Assembly: GCF_009913235.1 (NCBI RefSeq)
Contig: NZ_CP047897.1
Coordinates: 2,913,001-2,977,000, forward strand
DNA length: 64,000 nucleotides
DNA from: Nibribacter ruber
GTDB lineage: Bacteria > Bacteroidota > Bacteroidia > Cytophagales > Hymenobacteraceae
Reading direction: 5' to 3'
Every line of letters starts with the position of its first letter. Position 1 is the first letter of the stretch. The translations under genes were made by a program, and so were the position numbers. This document shows positions 25,030 to 33,354 of the stretch, piece after piece. The notes beneath the pieces were generated by a model that worked only from the letters and a program-made list of their open reading frames with translations, was not told the DNA's origin and did not search any database.

Positions 25030-25584
25030 TTAAGAATGCGTCTCAGAAATTATCTTTTGGTAGTCTTTTCTGGTGAGTTTCCAGCGGTTGACTTCCTGCT
25101 CAAAGTTGAGAGAGCCCGGAATGGTGACATACCGTTTCTCAAACGTAAAGCCCACTTTCTCCAAGGTCTTGTTGGGTGCGGCATTGAGCGCGTACGGCTC
25201 ACTGTACAACTCTTGCAGTTGCAGGTTGTCAAAGAAGTAAGGCAATGACTTTATAACCAACTCCTTACCCATACCACGCTGCCGGGTCTCAGGCTGCCAC
25301 AAGTGCAAATGCATGAAGGCACTCTGACCGAATTCAATCCCGTTCACATTGCAATGGCCCACCGGTTTGCCGTCTACCAGCCAAATTAGCGCATAGGCCA
25401 TCTTTTCTGACATAGGTGTTTTTAGCTGTGACGTAAGCATGTTGGTAAGGCCTTCGCGCGAAGGGAGTTTTTGCAAATCCACGCCCATGCTCACCAGAAA
25501 GTCTGGGTCAGAGGTCAGCCAGTAATCTGCGATGAGGGAAATGTCATCTGCCTGCAGTTCTCTTACTTCTAAAGATGCTTCCAT
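25030..25584 (-). CDS. GNAT family N-acetyltransferase
   Basis: The 184-residue protein has the GNAT acetyl-CoA fold. VGHCNVNGIEFGQSAFMHLH provides the core strands, and RQRGMGKELV is the pyrophosphate-binding R/Q-x-x-G-x-G/A loop. It should transfer an acetyl group from acetyl-CoA to an unknown amine. It lies between recF (39 nt away) and the DUF721 gene in the same direction and is probably co-transcribed with recF. Confidence 0.9.
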   Translation of the reverse strand: MEASLEVRELQADDISLIADYWLTSDPDFLVSMGVDLQKLPSREGLTNMLTSQLKTPMSEKMAYALIWLVDGKPVGHCNVNGIEFGQSAFMHLHLWQPETRQRGMGKELVIKSLPYFFDNLQLQELYSEPYALNAAPNKTLEKVGFTFEKRYVTIPGSLNFEQEVNRWKLTRKDYQKIISETHS

Positions 25585-25623
25585 GGGAGTGGGGTTTTAG
25601 AACTCAAGCTTACGCATTTTCAA

Positions 25624-26742
25624 TTACAACTCCTCATCCTCAATGGTCTCTGCCTTTCCTTCAGAAATTCTGAACCGCCTGATGTTGTTGGAAAGCGGCT
25701 GGAGAATCTTGTCCGTTCTGTCCAAGTGCGTGTCCGTTAGGAAAATCTGCCCGAAGGTGTTGTTGGCCACCAGTTGCATGAGGTGCGTGATGCGTTTCTC
25801 GTCCAGACGGTCAAAGATGTCATCTAATAACAGCAATGGCTTGTTGTCGTTTTTCTGGGCTAAGACCTCAAATTGCGCTAGCTTGAGGGCGATGACGTAG
25901 CTCTTCTGCTGGCCCTGGGACCCGTAGTTCTTTACGCTTTTCTCAGCCATCAAGAACACAAAATCGTCTTTGTGCGGACCCACGGTGGTGCGTTGCAACA
26001 ATAGGTCTTTGCGTTGACTTTGATCTAACAGATACGCGTAGTTCTGCCGAATGAGTTGGCTTTGGTAGCCCAGCGTGACCAACTCAGAAGAACCGGACAA
26101 ATGCTGGTAATGACGCTGAAAAACCGGTTCAAAGGTTTCTAGAAACGAAGCGCGACGAATGCTCAGTTCAGTGCCTAGTGGCATGAGCTGCTCGTCCAGA
26201 ATCTGCAGGTACTCTTTGTCTATGTAGTTTTTCTCCGCGAACTGCTTTAACAGGGAGTTGCGCTGTTTGAGTACGTAGTTGTATTGAATGAGCAAATCTA
26301 GGTAAGAATGGTCCAGCTGCGCCATGAGGCTGTCAAAGAATTTGCGCCGGTCCTCACTTCCTTCTCTAATCAAATCTGTGTCATACGGCGAAATTAAGAC
26401 CACCGGAAACTGGCCCACGTGCTCGCTCACGCGCTCATAGGGTGTTTTGTTGAGCGTGATGATTTTCTTTTGGCCGGCCTTCAAATAGCACTGCACGGCG
26501 CTCACCTTTTCATTAGAGACAAAGCGTCCGCGCACTATAAAGTAGTCTTCGCCGTCCTTTATGTTTTGCAGGTCTGTGCCCGTAAAGGCGCTTTTGGTAA
26601 GGGACAGGTAATGAATGGCGTCCAGCAGGTTAGTCTTACCACTGCCGTTGTCGCCAATAAAGCAGTTGATGTGCGTGGAAAAGGGTAGCGTGGCTTCCTC
26701 GTAATTCTTAAAGTGGAGCAGGTGTAGATTTTCGAGGACCAT
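25624..26742 (-). CDS. recF: DNA replication/repair protein RecF
   Basis: RecF is an SMC-like ATPase that, with RecO and RecR, loads RecA at single-strand gaps. The 372-residue protein has Walker A GDNGSGKT at 30-37, the ABC-type signature region YGSQGQQKSYVIALKLA, and Walker B LLLLDDIFDRLD. Length is typical. It starts at ATG 26742 and diverges from pdhA. No dnaA or dnaN lies nearby, so this is not the classic origin arrangement. Confidence 0.96.
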   Translation of the reverse strand: MVLENLHLLHFKNYEEATLPFSTHINCFIGDNGSGKTNLLDAIHYLSLTKSAFTGTDLQNIKDGEDYFIVRGRFVSNEKVSAVQCYLKAGQKKIITLNKTPYERVSEHVGQFPVVLISPYDTDLIREGSEDRRKFFDSLMAQLDHSYLDLLIQYNYVLKQRNSLLKQFAEKNYIDKEYLQILDEQLMPLGTELSIRRASFLETFEPVFQRHYQHLSGSSELVTLGYQSQLIRQNYAYLLDQSQRKDLLLQRTTVGPHKDDFVFLMAEKSVKNYGSQGQQKSYVIALKLAQFEVLAQKNDNKPLLLLDDIFDRLDEKRITHLMQLVANNTFGQIFLTDTHLDRTDKILQPLSNNIRRFRISEGKAETIEDEEL

Positions 26743-26745
26743 TAA

Positions 26746-26773
26746 TTTGTTTCCGGTATTTTTCTTAATTTCG
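26746..26773 (+). promoter_or_regulatory. Weak promoter candidate for pdhA
   Basis: TTTG at 26746-26749 and TAATTTCG at 26766-26773 (one mismatch to TAnnTTTG) are 16 nt apart, slightly short. They lie in the recF/pdhA divergent spacer. Confidence 0.3.
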
Positions 26774-26877
26774 CATGTTTAACACTTTTCGGAACATAGC
26801 CAGTAGCAGATCTTTAAGAGAAAACTACCCTATATTCCGGCCCCTGACTTAACTAGTACGCACAACAGACATAAAGT

Positions 26878-27915
26878 ATGGCGGAGACGAAAGACACGAA
26901 AGCGAAGAAAGCAAAGGTAAACGCTGCCCCTGCATTTTCAAAAGAGACCTACATGCGCTGGTATGAGATGATGCAACTCATGCGCAAATTTGAAGAAAAA
27001 GCCGGCCAATTATACGGTCAGCAGAAAATCAAAGGTTTCTGTCACTTATACATCGGGCAGGAAGCATGCGCCGCCGGTGCCATCACCGCCCTTACCAAAG
27101 ATGACAAATGGATCACCGCGTATCGTGACCACGCGCATCCGCTAGGATTGGGCACTTCGCCAAACGCCGTTATGGCCGAGCTGTACGCCAAGGCAACTGG
27201 TTGCTCTAAAGGCAAAGGCGGGTCTATGCACATCTTTGACAAAGAGGTAAACTTTGTGGGCGGTCACGGGATTGTAGGCGCGCAGGTGCCTATGGGTGCT
27301 GGTCTGGCCTTCGCCGAGAAATATAACAAGACGGGCAATCTGTGCATTACCTATATGGGTGATGGTGCGGTGCGTCAAGGTGCTTTGCACGAGGCCTTTA
27401 ACATGGCCATGCTCTGGAAACTGCCGGTTATCTTTGTAGTAGAGAACAACGGCTACGCCATGGGTACCTCGGTGCAGCGTACTTCAAACGTAACCGAACT
27501 CTACAAACTGGGTCTTTCGTATGACATGCCTTCTGAGCCGGTAAACGCCATGCGCTGCGAAGACGTGCATGCCGCGGTGGCCCGTGCTGCTGAGCGTGCT
27601 CGCGGCGGTGAAGGCCCAACGTTCCTGGAGTTTAGAACCTACCGCTACAAAGGTCACTCCATGTCTGACCCGGCTAAATACCGTACCAAAGAAGAATTAG
27701 AGAGCTATCGTAATCAAGATCCAATTGAGAGCGTTCGTTTTACTATCTTGGAGAACAAATTTGCCACAGAGCAGGAGTTAGAAGAGATAGACAACAAGGT
27801 GAAGGCGCAGGTGCAGGAGTCAGTAGAATTTGCTGAGAACTCACCCTACCCAGATCCAAAAGAGTTGTACACAGACATTTACGTAGAGGCAGACTATCCT
27901 TACTTAATGGACTAA
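26878..27915 (+). CDS. pdhA: Pyruvate dehydrogenase E1 component subunit alpha
   Basis: With an E1-beta subunit this protein decarboxylates pyruvate on thiamine diphosphate and acetylates lipoyl-E2, feeding acetyl-CoA to the TCA cycle. The 345-residue protein has GHGIVGAQVPMGAG near 122-135 and the ThDP motif GDGA at 161-164 closed by ENN at 189-191. The phosphorylation-loop region is RYKGHSMSDPAKYR. The beta subunit is not adjacent, so the complex is encoded at more than one locus. Confidence 0.95.
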   Translation: MAETKDTKAKKAKVNAAPAFSKETYMRWYEMMQLMRKFEEKAGQLYGQQKIKGFCHLYIGQEACAAGAITALTKDDKWITAYRDHAHPLGLGTSPNAVMAELYAKATGCSKGKGGSMHIFDKEVNFVGGHGIVGAQVPMGAGLAFAEKYNKTGNLCITYMGDGAVRQGALHEAFNMAMLWKLPVIFVVENNGYAMGTSVQRTSNVTELYKLGLSYDMPSEPVNAMRCEDVHAAVARAAERARGGEGPTFLEFRTYRYKGHSMSDPAKYRTKEELESYRNQDPIESVRFTILENKFATEQELEEIDNKVKAQVQESVEFAENSPYPDPKELYTDIYVEADYPYLMD

Positions 27916-28009
27916 ACCTTGGCGCTGCGGGAACGGTCTGGGTAAACAGATGGTTCTTGGGGCTAACAAGGCAAACAGAAAGCATAAAACTTATTATCTT
28001 ATATTACTG

Positions 28010-28720
28010 ATGTCAAAGAACACAATGAAGCAAGAAAGCGAATTCGAGCTAGTGGAAAACCCAGATGCCCTGGCCAATCGCCTTGTAGGCGGGTCCGAAG
28101 ATTTTGTGAACCGTCACAAGAACTTGCTGATTGGAATTTTTGTGGCCATTGCCGCCGCCGTGGTAGGAGGGTTCCTGTATTACCAGAACCAGCAGACCAA
28201 AAACGCCGAGGCGCAGGCTGCCATGTTCCAGGCAGAGTATTATTTAGAGGCCGACTCTCTGAACAAAGCCATCAACGGTGACGGTCAGTACGACGGTTTC
28301 AAGAAAGTAGCCGATGAGTACGGCAGCACCAAAGCCGGTAACCTGGCCAACTTCTACGCTGGTGTTGCCCTTTTGAAAGACGGCAAATTCCAGGATGCCT
28401 TAAACTACCTAGAGGATTTCAAGTCGGATGACCTGTTGTTGCAAGCCCGTGCCTACAGCCTGCAAGGCGATGCCAACCTGGAATTAGGCAAAAAGGAGGA
28501 GGCCGCTGAGCTGTACAAGAAAGCCGCTGACCACAAAGCCAACGACTTCTTCTCGCCGCAGTATCTGATGAAAGCAGGGGTTGCCCTTGAGTCTGCCAAC
28601 CAGTATTCTGAGGCTGCCGAGGTGTACAATCGCATCATCACAGACTACCCGGCTGCCCCAGAGGTAAACGACGCCAAGAAATACAAGGCCCGCAATGAGG
28701 CTCTGGCCGCCACCAAATAA
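28010..28720 (+). CDS. Membrane-anchored tetratricopeptide protein (YfgM-like)
   Basis: The 236-residue protein has a short cytoplasmic N-terminus, a single membrane helix at about 44-63 (LLIGIFVAIAAAVVGGFLYY) and at least three TPR-like helical pairs (about 80-230). The arrangement resembles YfgM, an ancillary SecYEG/periplasmic chaperone protein, so a role in envelope protein biogenesis is plausible. ATG 28010 is preferred over 27950 because the upstream residues lack family character; ATG 28025 is also possible. A clear terminator follows. Confidence 0.87.
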   Translation: MSKNTMKQESEFELVENPDALANRLVGGSEDFVNRHKNLLIGIFVAIAAAVVGGFLYYQNQQTKNAEAQAAMFQAEYYLEADSLNKAINGDGQYDGFKKVADEYGSTKAGNLANFYAGVALLKDGKFQDALNYLEDFKSDDLLLQARAYSLQGDANLELGKKEEAAELYKKAADHKANDFFSPQYLMKAGVALESANQYSEAAEVYNRIITDYPAAPEVNDAKKYKARNEALAATK

Positions 28721-28740
28721 GGTTCTTTCCTAAAAGACAG

Positions 28741-28785
28741 AACGGTTCGCTGTAAGAGATTTCTCTCTGGCGAACCGTTTTTTTA
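28741..28785 (+). terminator. Intrinsic terminator after the TPR gene
   Basis: AACGGTTCGC (28741-28750) pairs perfectly with GCGAACCGTT (28770-28779), and a run of Ts follows. Confidence 0.9.
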
Positions 28786-28787
28786 TG

Positions 28788-28795
28788 CATTTTTG
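28788..28795 (+). promoter_or_regulatory. Weak -7 promoter candidate for ribH
   Basis: CATTTTTG differs by one base from TAnnTTTG and continues as GCG, like the exact elements at 30327 and 42454. If used, palindrome copy 17 would lie in the ribH leader. Confidence 0.3.
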
Positions 28796-28803
28796 CGTAC
28801 AAT

Positions 28804-28841
28804 CGATTTTGGCCTCTTTTCTGGAAAATACCCCAAAAACG
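28804..28841. repeat. 38-nt dispersed palindrome, copy 17
   Basis: The arms are CGATTTTGGCC and ACCCCAAAAACG. It lies 43 nt before the ribH start. Confidence 0.85.
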
Positions 28842-28884
28842 GCCCTTTCAATTGATTTCTACCATTCCTTAATCAGAAGATCGC

Positions 28885-29367
28885 ATGGCCACCAGCCTGA
28901 AAAACTTAAGTGACTATAACTCAGACCAACTACCAGACATTTCAGGGAAACGCTTTGGCATAGTGGTAGCCGAGTGGAACAAAACCATTACAGATGCTCT
29001 CTGCAAAGGGGCCTATGAAACCTTGTTAACGCACGGCGCCAAGCCAGAAAATATTCACCGCAACACCGTTCCCGGCAGTTTTGAGTTGACCCTGGGCTCT
29101 CAGTACATGGCCATGAGCAATGAGATAGATGCCGTCATTGCCTTAGGCGTGGTCATTAAAGGCGAGACCAAGCATGATGATTACATCTGCCACGCCGTGG
29201 CCAAAGGACTGACAGACGTGGCCCTTAAATTCAACAAACCAGTCATCTTTGGTCTGGTCACCACCAATGACGAGCAGCAGGCCCTGGACCGCGCCGGCGG
29301 AAAGCACGGCAACAAAGGCGTAGAAGCCGCCGTGACGGCCATTCAAATGCTGGCGTTACACAGCTAA
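28885..29367 (+). CDS. ribH: 6,7-dimethyl-8-ribityllumazine synthase
   Basis: The enzyme condenses a ribitylamino-uracil with dihydroxybutanone phosphate, the penultimate step of riboflavin synthesis. The 160-residue protein has VVAEWNKTITDAL, the loop TVPGSFELTLG, the phosphate-site run GVVIKGETKHDDYI and the C-terminal GGKHGNKGVEAA helix. Size and motifs are standard for the icosahedral or pentameric enzyme. No other rib gene and no FMN riboswitch are adjacent. It is followed by a very strong hairpin. Confidence 0.96.
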   Translation: MATSLKNLSDYNSDQLPDISGKRFGIVVAEWNKTITDALCKGAYETLLTHGAKPENIHRNTVPGSFELTLGSQYMAMSNEIDAVIALGVVIKGETKHDDYICHAVAKGLTDVALKFNKPVIFGLVTTNDEQQALDRAGGKHGNKGVEAAVTAIQMLALHS

Positions 29368-29385
29368 TAGTACTTCCATTAAAGC

Positions 29386-29435
29386 CCACCAACAGAAAGG
29401 CCCGCAAAGATGTCTGCGGGCCTTTCTGTTGGTGG
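29386..29435. terminator. Long perfect terminator hairpin after ribH
   Basis: The arms CCACCAACAGAAAGGCCCGC and GCGGGCCTTTCTGTTGGTGG pair over at least 20 bp with a 10-nt loop. Symmetry suits both converging genes. Confidence 0.85.
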
Positions 29436-29449
29436 AACACCGTATTTGT

Positions 29450-29487
29450 CGTTTTTGGGCTCTTTTCATGAAAAGAGCCCAAAAACG
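29450..29487. repeat. 38-nt dispersed palindrome, copy 18 (perfect)
   Basis: This copy is a perfect 38-nt palindrome, symmetrical through the centre (CTTTTCATGAAAAG). It lies 14 nt beyond the ribH terminator hairpin and 21 nt from the stop of the converging gene. Confidence 0.95.
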
Positions 29488-29508
29488 GATTATAAGGGAA
29501 AGAGGTCT

Positions 29509-30042
29509 CTAGAATTTAAAGCCAAGTGCCACGCCGGCTCTTGGCAGCCATCCGTTGTAGGCGGCTTCTTCAATGTCTTCCTTGTTGCCGTATTCTGCCT
29601 TGGCGTTGCTAACAGTGTATTCTGGCCCAAGAAAAATGTCAAAAGAAACTTTCTGCTTGAATATCCACTGGCGGCCAGCTATTAATCCGCCACCAAAGTT
29701 GGTCGTTTTTCCTTTGTAGCCAAAGCCATCATTCCCGTTATCTACTTTGAATTTCATGAAACCCAGAAAGGGCGCCACATAGAACCCGTCCGGCGCGGGG
29801 GTGTCTGACAAGTAGACTCTATATTCTGGGGTGATTCCATAGCCAGACAGATCATCTAATTTGGTGAAAAAGACCCCCAGTTGAAGGCTTTTGTCTCCTT
29901 TGATGACATGTTCAAAGTAAAAAGATCCTGTTTGCAAGAGAGGAGAGAGGAGGTTGGCTTTCAATAGATTACCCTGGGCCTGCACTGGTTTGGCGGCCAC
30001 GGCAAAGGCGAATGCCAGCGCAAAGAAGAATAGTTTTTTCAT
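29509..30042 (-). CDS. Outer membrane beta-barrel protein, small
   Basis: The 177-residue protein has a clear signal peptide (MKKLFFFALAFAFAVAAK, cut near VQAQ). Alternating hydrophobic and polar strands such as GSFYFEHVIKGDKSLQLGVF follow, and the protein ends in aromatic GVALGFKF, as expected of an eight-stranded outer-membrane barrel. I cannot assign a precise family; DUF3575-like proteins are the closest in feel. It is transcribed alone, converging on ribH. Confidence 0.83.
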   Translation of the reverse strand: MKKLFFFALAFAFAVAAKPVQAQGNLLKANLLSPLLQTGSFYFEHVIKGDKSLQLGVFFTKLDDLSGYGITPEYRVYLSDTPAPDGFYVAPFLGFMKFKVDNGNDGFGYKGKTTNFGGGLIAGRQWIFKQKVSFDIFLGPEYTVSNAKAEYGNKEDIEEAAYNGWLPRAGVALGFKF

Positions 30043-30180
30043 GGGTCTTTAGGGTTTAGGATAGGAGGTTGTATAGGTGGGACAGGCTCTTACAAGCAGA
30101 CCCCTATAGGTTGGAAAGATTGTTTCTTGCTCCTTTTGAGCACTTGTGCAGTAAAAATTGCCTCTAGCATTTACCATTTC

Positions 30181-30217
30181 CGTTTTTGGGGTATTATGGA
30201 GAAAACAGCCCAAAAAC
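30181..30217. repeat. 38-nt dispersed palindrome, copy 19
   Basis: The arms are CGTTTTTGGGG and AGCCCAAAAAC. It is one of two copies between divergent genes. Confidence 0.82.
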
Positions 30218-30326
30218 AACAGAAAAAGAAAGCAGCCCACCGGCAAATAGGACCAATAACAGAAAAGGATTTGTAAAATAAGGCTATCAATTTGAACTAC
30301 TGCATAGTTTTCAGAAATAATAGCTG

Positions 30327-30334
30327 TATTTTTG
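30327..30334 (+). promoter_or_regulatory. -7 promoter element for the TraR/DksA operon
   Basis: TATTTTTG is an exact TAnnTTTG match and continues GCGC, as does the motif before recJ. The -33 region is weak. Start of transcription would be near 30341. Confidence 0.5.
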
Positions 30335-30341
30335 CGCAAAA

Positions 30342-30403
30342 TTGTAACTAGCCCCATCTCTGCCTTTTACAAAATAAAAGACTAGGCGGGGCAGGAGTTA
30401 CAA
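30342..30403 (+). promoter_or_regulatory. Possible stem-loop at the 5' end of the TraR/DksA mRNA
   Basis: TTGTAACT (30342-30349) pairs with AGTTACAA (30396-30403), and GCCCC (30351-30355) pairs inside with GGGGC (30388-30392). The stem starts where transcription from the -7 element would begin. Confidence 0.4.
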
Positions 30404-30518
30404 AGGAAAGCCGGCCCCTGAGCACAACACATACGCCCCGTTGCCGTAACCTAGCCCAACCGCTGAAAAGCGCACATACCAACAAACTATAGCAAAACCG
30501 TTACCAACCTGTATAGCC

Positions 30519-30902
30519 ATGAGTGAAGAAAAACTTCGGTATTCCCGTGAGGAGTTGAACGAATTTGAAGAGATTATCCTTGAGAAATTAAATAATGCGC
30601 GCAAAGAGGTAACTTTTATCAAAGAAACCTTGAGCCGCCGCAATGATGAGGGTACTGACAACACCGCCAACACCTCTAAAGTGCTGGAAGACGGCGCAGA
30701 CACCCAGGAAAAGGAAAGCCTGAACCAGTTAGCCTCCAGACAGCTGAAATTCATCCAGCAGTTGGAGAACGCCCTCATCCGGATTAAGAACGGAAGCTAC
30801 GGCGTCTGCATCAAGACGGGTAAGCTAATCCCCAAAGAGCGCCTGAAGGCAGTGCCGCACACGCAGCACACCATAGAGGCCAAAATGAACCGCAACGACT
30901 AA
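30519..30902 (+). CDS. TraR/DksA-family transcriptional regulator lacking the zinc cysteines
   Basis: The 127-residue protein has a long N-terminal helical pair (about 8-85) as in DksA, including the coiled-coil tip region with DGADTQEKE. The finger region follows: YGVCIKTGKLIPKERLKAVP. In DksA this region carries four zinc cysteines; here only the first remains, so zinc cannot bind in the usual way. This cysteine-poor form is common in Bacteroidota. By family it should act on RNA polymerase through the secondary channel. It is followed 16 nt later by scpB. Confidence 0.9.
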   Translation: MSEEKLRYSREELNEFEEIILEKLNNARKEVTFIKETLSRRNDEGTDNTANTSKVLEDGADTQEKESLNQLASRQLKFIQQLENALIRIKNGSYGVCIKTGKLIPKERLKAVPHTQHTIEAKMNRND

Positions 30903-30918
30903 GAAGGAGTATCTGACT

Positions 30919-31482
30919 TTGAATCTGTTACTGAATCACCTACAGGCACTTATTTTCTGTGCCACCTCGCCAGTGTCTATTGAAGAGCTGCAGAAATGCC
31001 TCTCAGAAGCCCTGGTCATGGAGGTGAGTGTAAGCGACGTGCTGGAGGGAATTGAGCAGCTCAATGCTCAATTTTCTACAGACGCGTTCTCTTTCCAGAT
31101 CTATGCCATTGGCGGGGGCTACCAGTTCCTGACCAAACCGGCCTATCAGGACTCAGTGAGTATTCTCTTAAAGCACAAGTCCAAGAAGAAGCTCTCTGCG
31201 TCTGCGCTGGAGACCCTGGCCATCATTGCCTACAAACAACCCATCACCCGCACCCAGTTAGAACAGATAAGAGGCGTAAGCTGTGACTACGCCATCCAGC
31301 GCCTGCTGGAGAAAGACCTTGTAGAAATAAAAGGCAAGGCCAACACCATTGGGCGGCCCGTGCTGTACGGCACCAGCCAGAAGTTCATGGAATACTTTGG
31401 CATCAACCACCTCAGAGACCTCCCACAGCTCAGAGACCTGGCCCCAGAAGAGAACACCATTGGTGAAATCTCTGAATCATAA
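30919..31482 (+). CDS. scpB: Segregation and condensation protein B
   Basis: ScpB is the winged-helix partner of the SMC-ScpA condensin complex in chromosome organisation and segregation. The 187-residue protein has two winged-helix domains and the signature LSASALETLAIIAYKQPITR (about 92-111), followed by IRGVSCDYAIQRLLEKDLVE. The TTG start at 30919 is supported by AAGAAGGAG at 30901-30909. ScpA is not adjacent. It is probably co-transcribed with the TraR/DksA gene (16-nt gap). Confidence 0.94.
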   Translation: MNLLLNHLQALIFCATSPVSIEELQKCLSEALVMEVSVSDVLEGIEQLNAQFSTDAFSFQIYAIGGGYQFLTKPAYQDSVSILLKHKSKKKLSASALETLAIIAYKQPITRTQLEQIRGVSCDYAIQRLLEKDLVEIKGKANTIGRPVLYGTSQKFMEYFGINHLRDLPQLRDLAPEENTIGEISES

Positions 31483-31536
31483 GCGCATTACACATCCTTT
31501 CATACAGTAGCGATACTGCAATTTTTTACTTAGAAC

Positions 31537-33339
31537 ATGGCTAGAAGAGAAGACACGCCCCAAGAAGGCAGAGACAGAGACCGTAACGCAGGGAACGGTG
31601 AAAGAAAAGTATTTGGCCGTGGCACCCGCTTTGACCGCCCAGCCGGCGGTGACAGAGACAGAGGTCCGCGCAGAGATAATAATGACAGCCGCTCTTCAGA
31701 CAGAGGAGACCGCGCTGAACGCCCCCAAAGAGAACACAAAGACGACTATAGCGGCTATGAGGCCAGCTCTAGAAGAGATGACAGAGAAAGAGCGCCGCGC
31801 CGCGAGAATGATCGCCGGGGCGGTGACTTCCGTCCGGTAGAACGCAACAACGACCGCCGCTCAGAAAGACCATCTTTCAGTGGAGACCGTGACCGCGCTC
31901 CAAGACGCGAAGAGGACAGAGGCGGGTTCAAACGCCCTGGCTCATCAGACAGAAACGAAAGAGGTGGCTACGCAAGAGGCGGGGAAGACCGTAACCGCGA
32001 GGGCGGCTTCCGGAAACCTGGTTCCTCCTTTGGCGGCGACAGAGACAATCGTTCTTCCAGAGGCGGTGATGAAAGACGCAGCTTCGGCAGCTCTGAAGGC
32101 AGAGATGACAGAAGAGGCGGCTTTAGACCAACCACCGGCGATGACCGTAGAGGCGGTGGTGACAGAGACAACCGTGGCTTCAACCGCGGCGGTGACCGCA
32201 ACCGTGAAGGTGGCTTTACCCCCACTGAAGGCAAGAAAAGATACGCCCCTAACCCTCACCCAAGCAGAGGAGCAGAAGGCCGGGAAGACCGTCCAGGCAG
32301 AAGCGCAGAAGGTAGAGAGGAGCGTCCGCGCAGAAACGAAGACAGACCGCAGCGCGATGACAGCAGACCAAAGCGTGCATTTGAGATAGACAATCCAGAC
32401 CGCGCGTCTAAATTCTCTCGTTCAGACAGAGGCGACAGGCCTTCTTTCTCCAGAGGGGGTGACCGTCCTTCGTTCCAGAAGCGTGATGACCGCAGGAGCA
32501 ATGACCGCAATGATAAACCCCGCACCGCTAGTCGCTATGACCGCAGCAATGAAGAAGTGCAGGACGCGCCGTCTTACAACCTAAAGCACTACGAAGACCG
32601 CAAAAAGCGCAAGCAGCAGGACACAGAGGATGACGGCATCCGCTTGAACCGCTACATCGCCAATGCGGGCATCTGCTCTCGCAGAGAGGCAGATGAGCTT
32701 ATTGCGGCCGGTGAAATCAAAGTAAACGGTGAAGTGGTGATAGAGATGGGCTACAAAGTGGCGCCTACAGACACCGTGCAATACGGCCGCAAGACCTTGA
32801 ACCGCGAAAAAACGGTATACGTGCTGTTGAACAAGCCAAAAGACTTCATCACTACCACAGAAGATCCAGAAGGCCGCAAAACGGTGATGGACCTGGTGAA
32901 GAATGCGTCAAAAGAGCGCTTGTTCCCAGTGGGTAGACTAGACAGAAACACCACCGGCCTGTTGCTGTTCACCAATGACGGAGAACTGGCGCAGAAACTT
33001 ACGCACCCGTCACACAAAGTCACTAAAATCTACCAGGTAGAACTGGACAAGCCCATCACCAAGGATGACCTGGCCAAGATAGCCGATGGCTTAGAACTGG
33101 AAGACGGCAAAGCCGATGTGGATGATGTGGCCTTGCTGGGCGACTCTAACAAGTTCCTGGGCATTGAGATTCATATTGGCCGCAACCGCATTGTGCGCCG
33201 TATTTTTGAACACCTGGGCTATGAGGTAGTGTCTCTGGACCGCGTACAATATGCCGGCCTTACCAAGAAAGACCTGCCAAGAGGCGACTGGAGATTCCTT
33301 TCAGAAAAAGAAGTAGTGCGCTTGAAATACTTTATGTAA
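31537..33339 (+). CDS. Pseudouridine synthase (RsuA/RluB family) with long R/G/D-rich N-terminal tail
   Basis: The enzyme isomerises a uridine in rRNA, probably 23S as in RluB. Of 600 residues, the first 360 or so are a low-complexity tail rich in Arg, Gly, Asp and Ser with recurring DRRGG and SFGGDRDNR units. The S4 RNA-binding domain starts near 367 (LNRYIANAGICSRREADELI). The catalytic domain has GRLDRNTTGLLL with the nucleophilic Asp469. The core is about 240 residues, the normal size. The tail resembles disordered RNA-binding RGG regions of helicases and is found in Bacteroidota relatives. Confidence 0.93.
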   Translation: MARREDTPQEGRDRDRNAGNGERKVFGRGTRFDRPAGGDRDRGPRRDNNDSRSSDRGDRAERPQREHKDDYSGYEASSRRDDRERAPRRENDRRGGDFRPVERNNDRRSERPSFSGDRDRAPRREEDRGGFKRPGSSDRNERGGYARGGEDRNREGGFRKPGSSFGGDRDNRSSRGGDERRSFGSSEGRDDRRGGFRPTTGDDRRGGGDRDNRGFNRGGDRNREGGFTPTEGKKRYAPNPHPSRGAEGREDRPGRSAEGREERPRRNEDRPQRDDSRPKRAFEIDNPDRASKFSRSDRGDRPSFSRGGDRPSFQKRDDRRSNDRNDKPRTASRYDRSNEEVQDAPSYNLKHYEDRKKRKQQDTEDDGIRLNRYIANAGICSRREADELIAAGEIKVNGEVVIEMGYKVAPTDTVQYGRKTLNREKTVYVLLNKPKDFITTTEDPEGRKTVMDLVKNASKERLFPVGRLDRNTTGLLLFTNDGELAQKLTHPSHKVTKIYQVELDKPITKDDLAKIADGLELEDGKADVDDVALLGDSNKFLGIEIHIGRNRIVRRIFEHLGYEVVSLDRVQYAGLTKKDLPRGDWRFLSEKEVVRLKYFM

Positions 33340-33354
33340 TCAGTCGTTCACTGG

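Larger units (their letters stand above)
30043..30518. other. Divergent regulatory region before the TraR/DksA gene
   Basis: The region holds a palindrome (30181-30217), an exact -7 promoter motif (30327-30334) and a stem-loop that would form the 5' end of the TraR/DksA transcript (30342-30403). No promoter for the minus-strand gene was evident. Confidence 0.6.

Noticed and set aside
28786-28884. FMN riboswitch before ribH
   Set aside because: The spacer is too short and is mostly occupied by the palindrome; none of the conserved RFN-element segments is visible.
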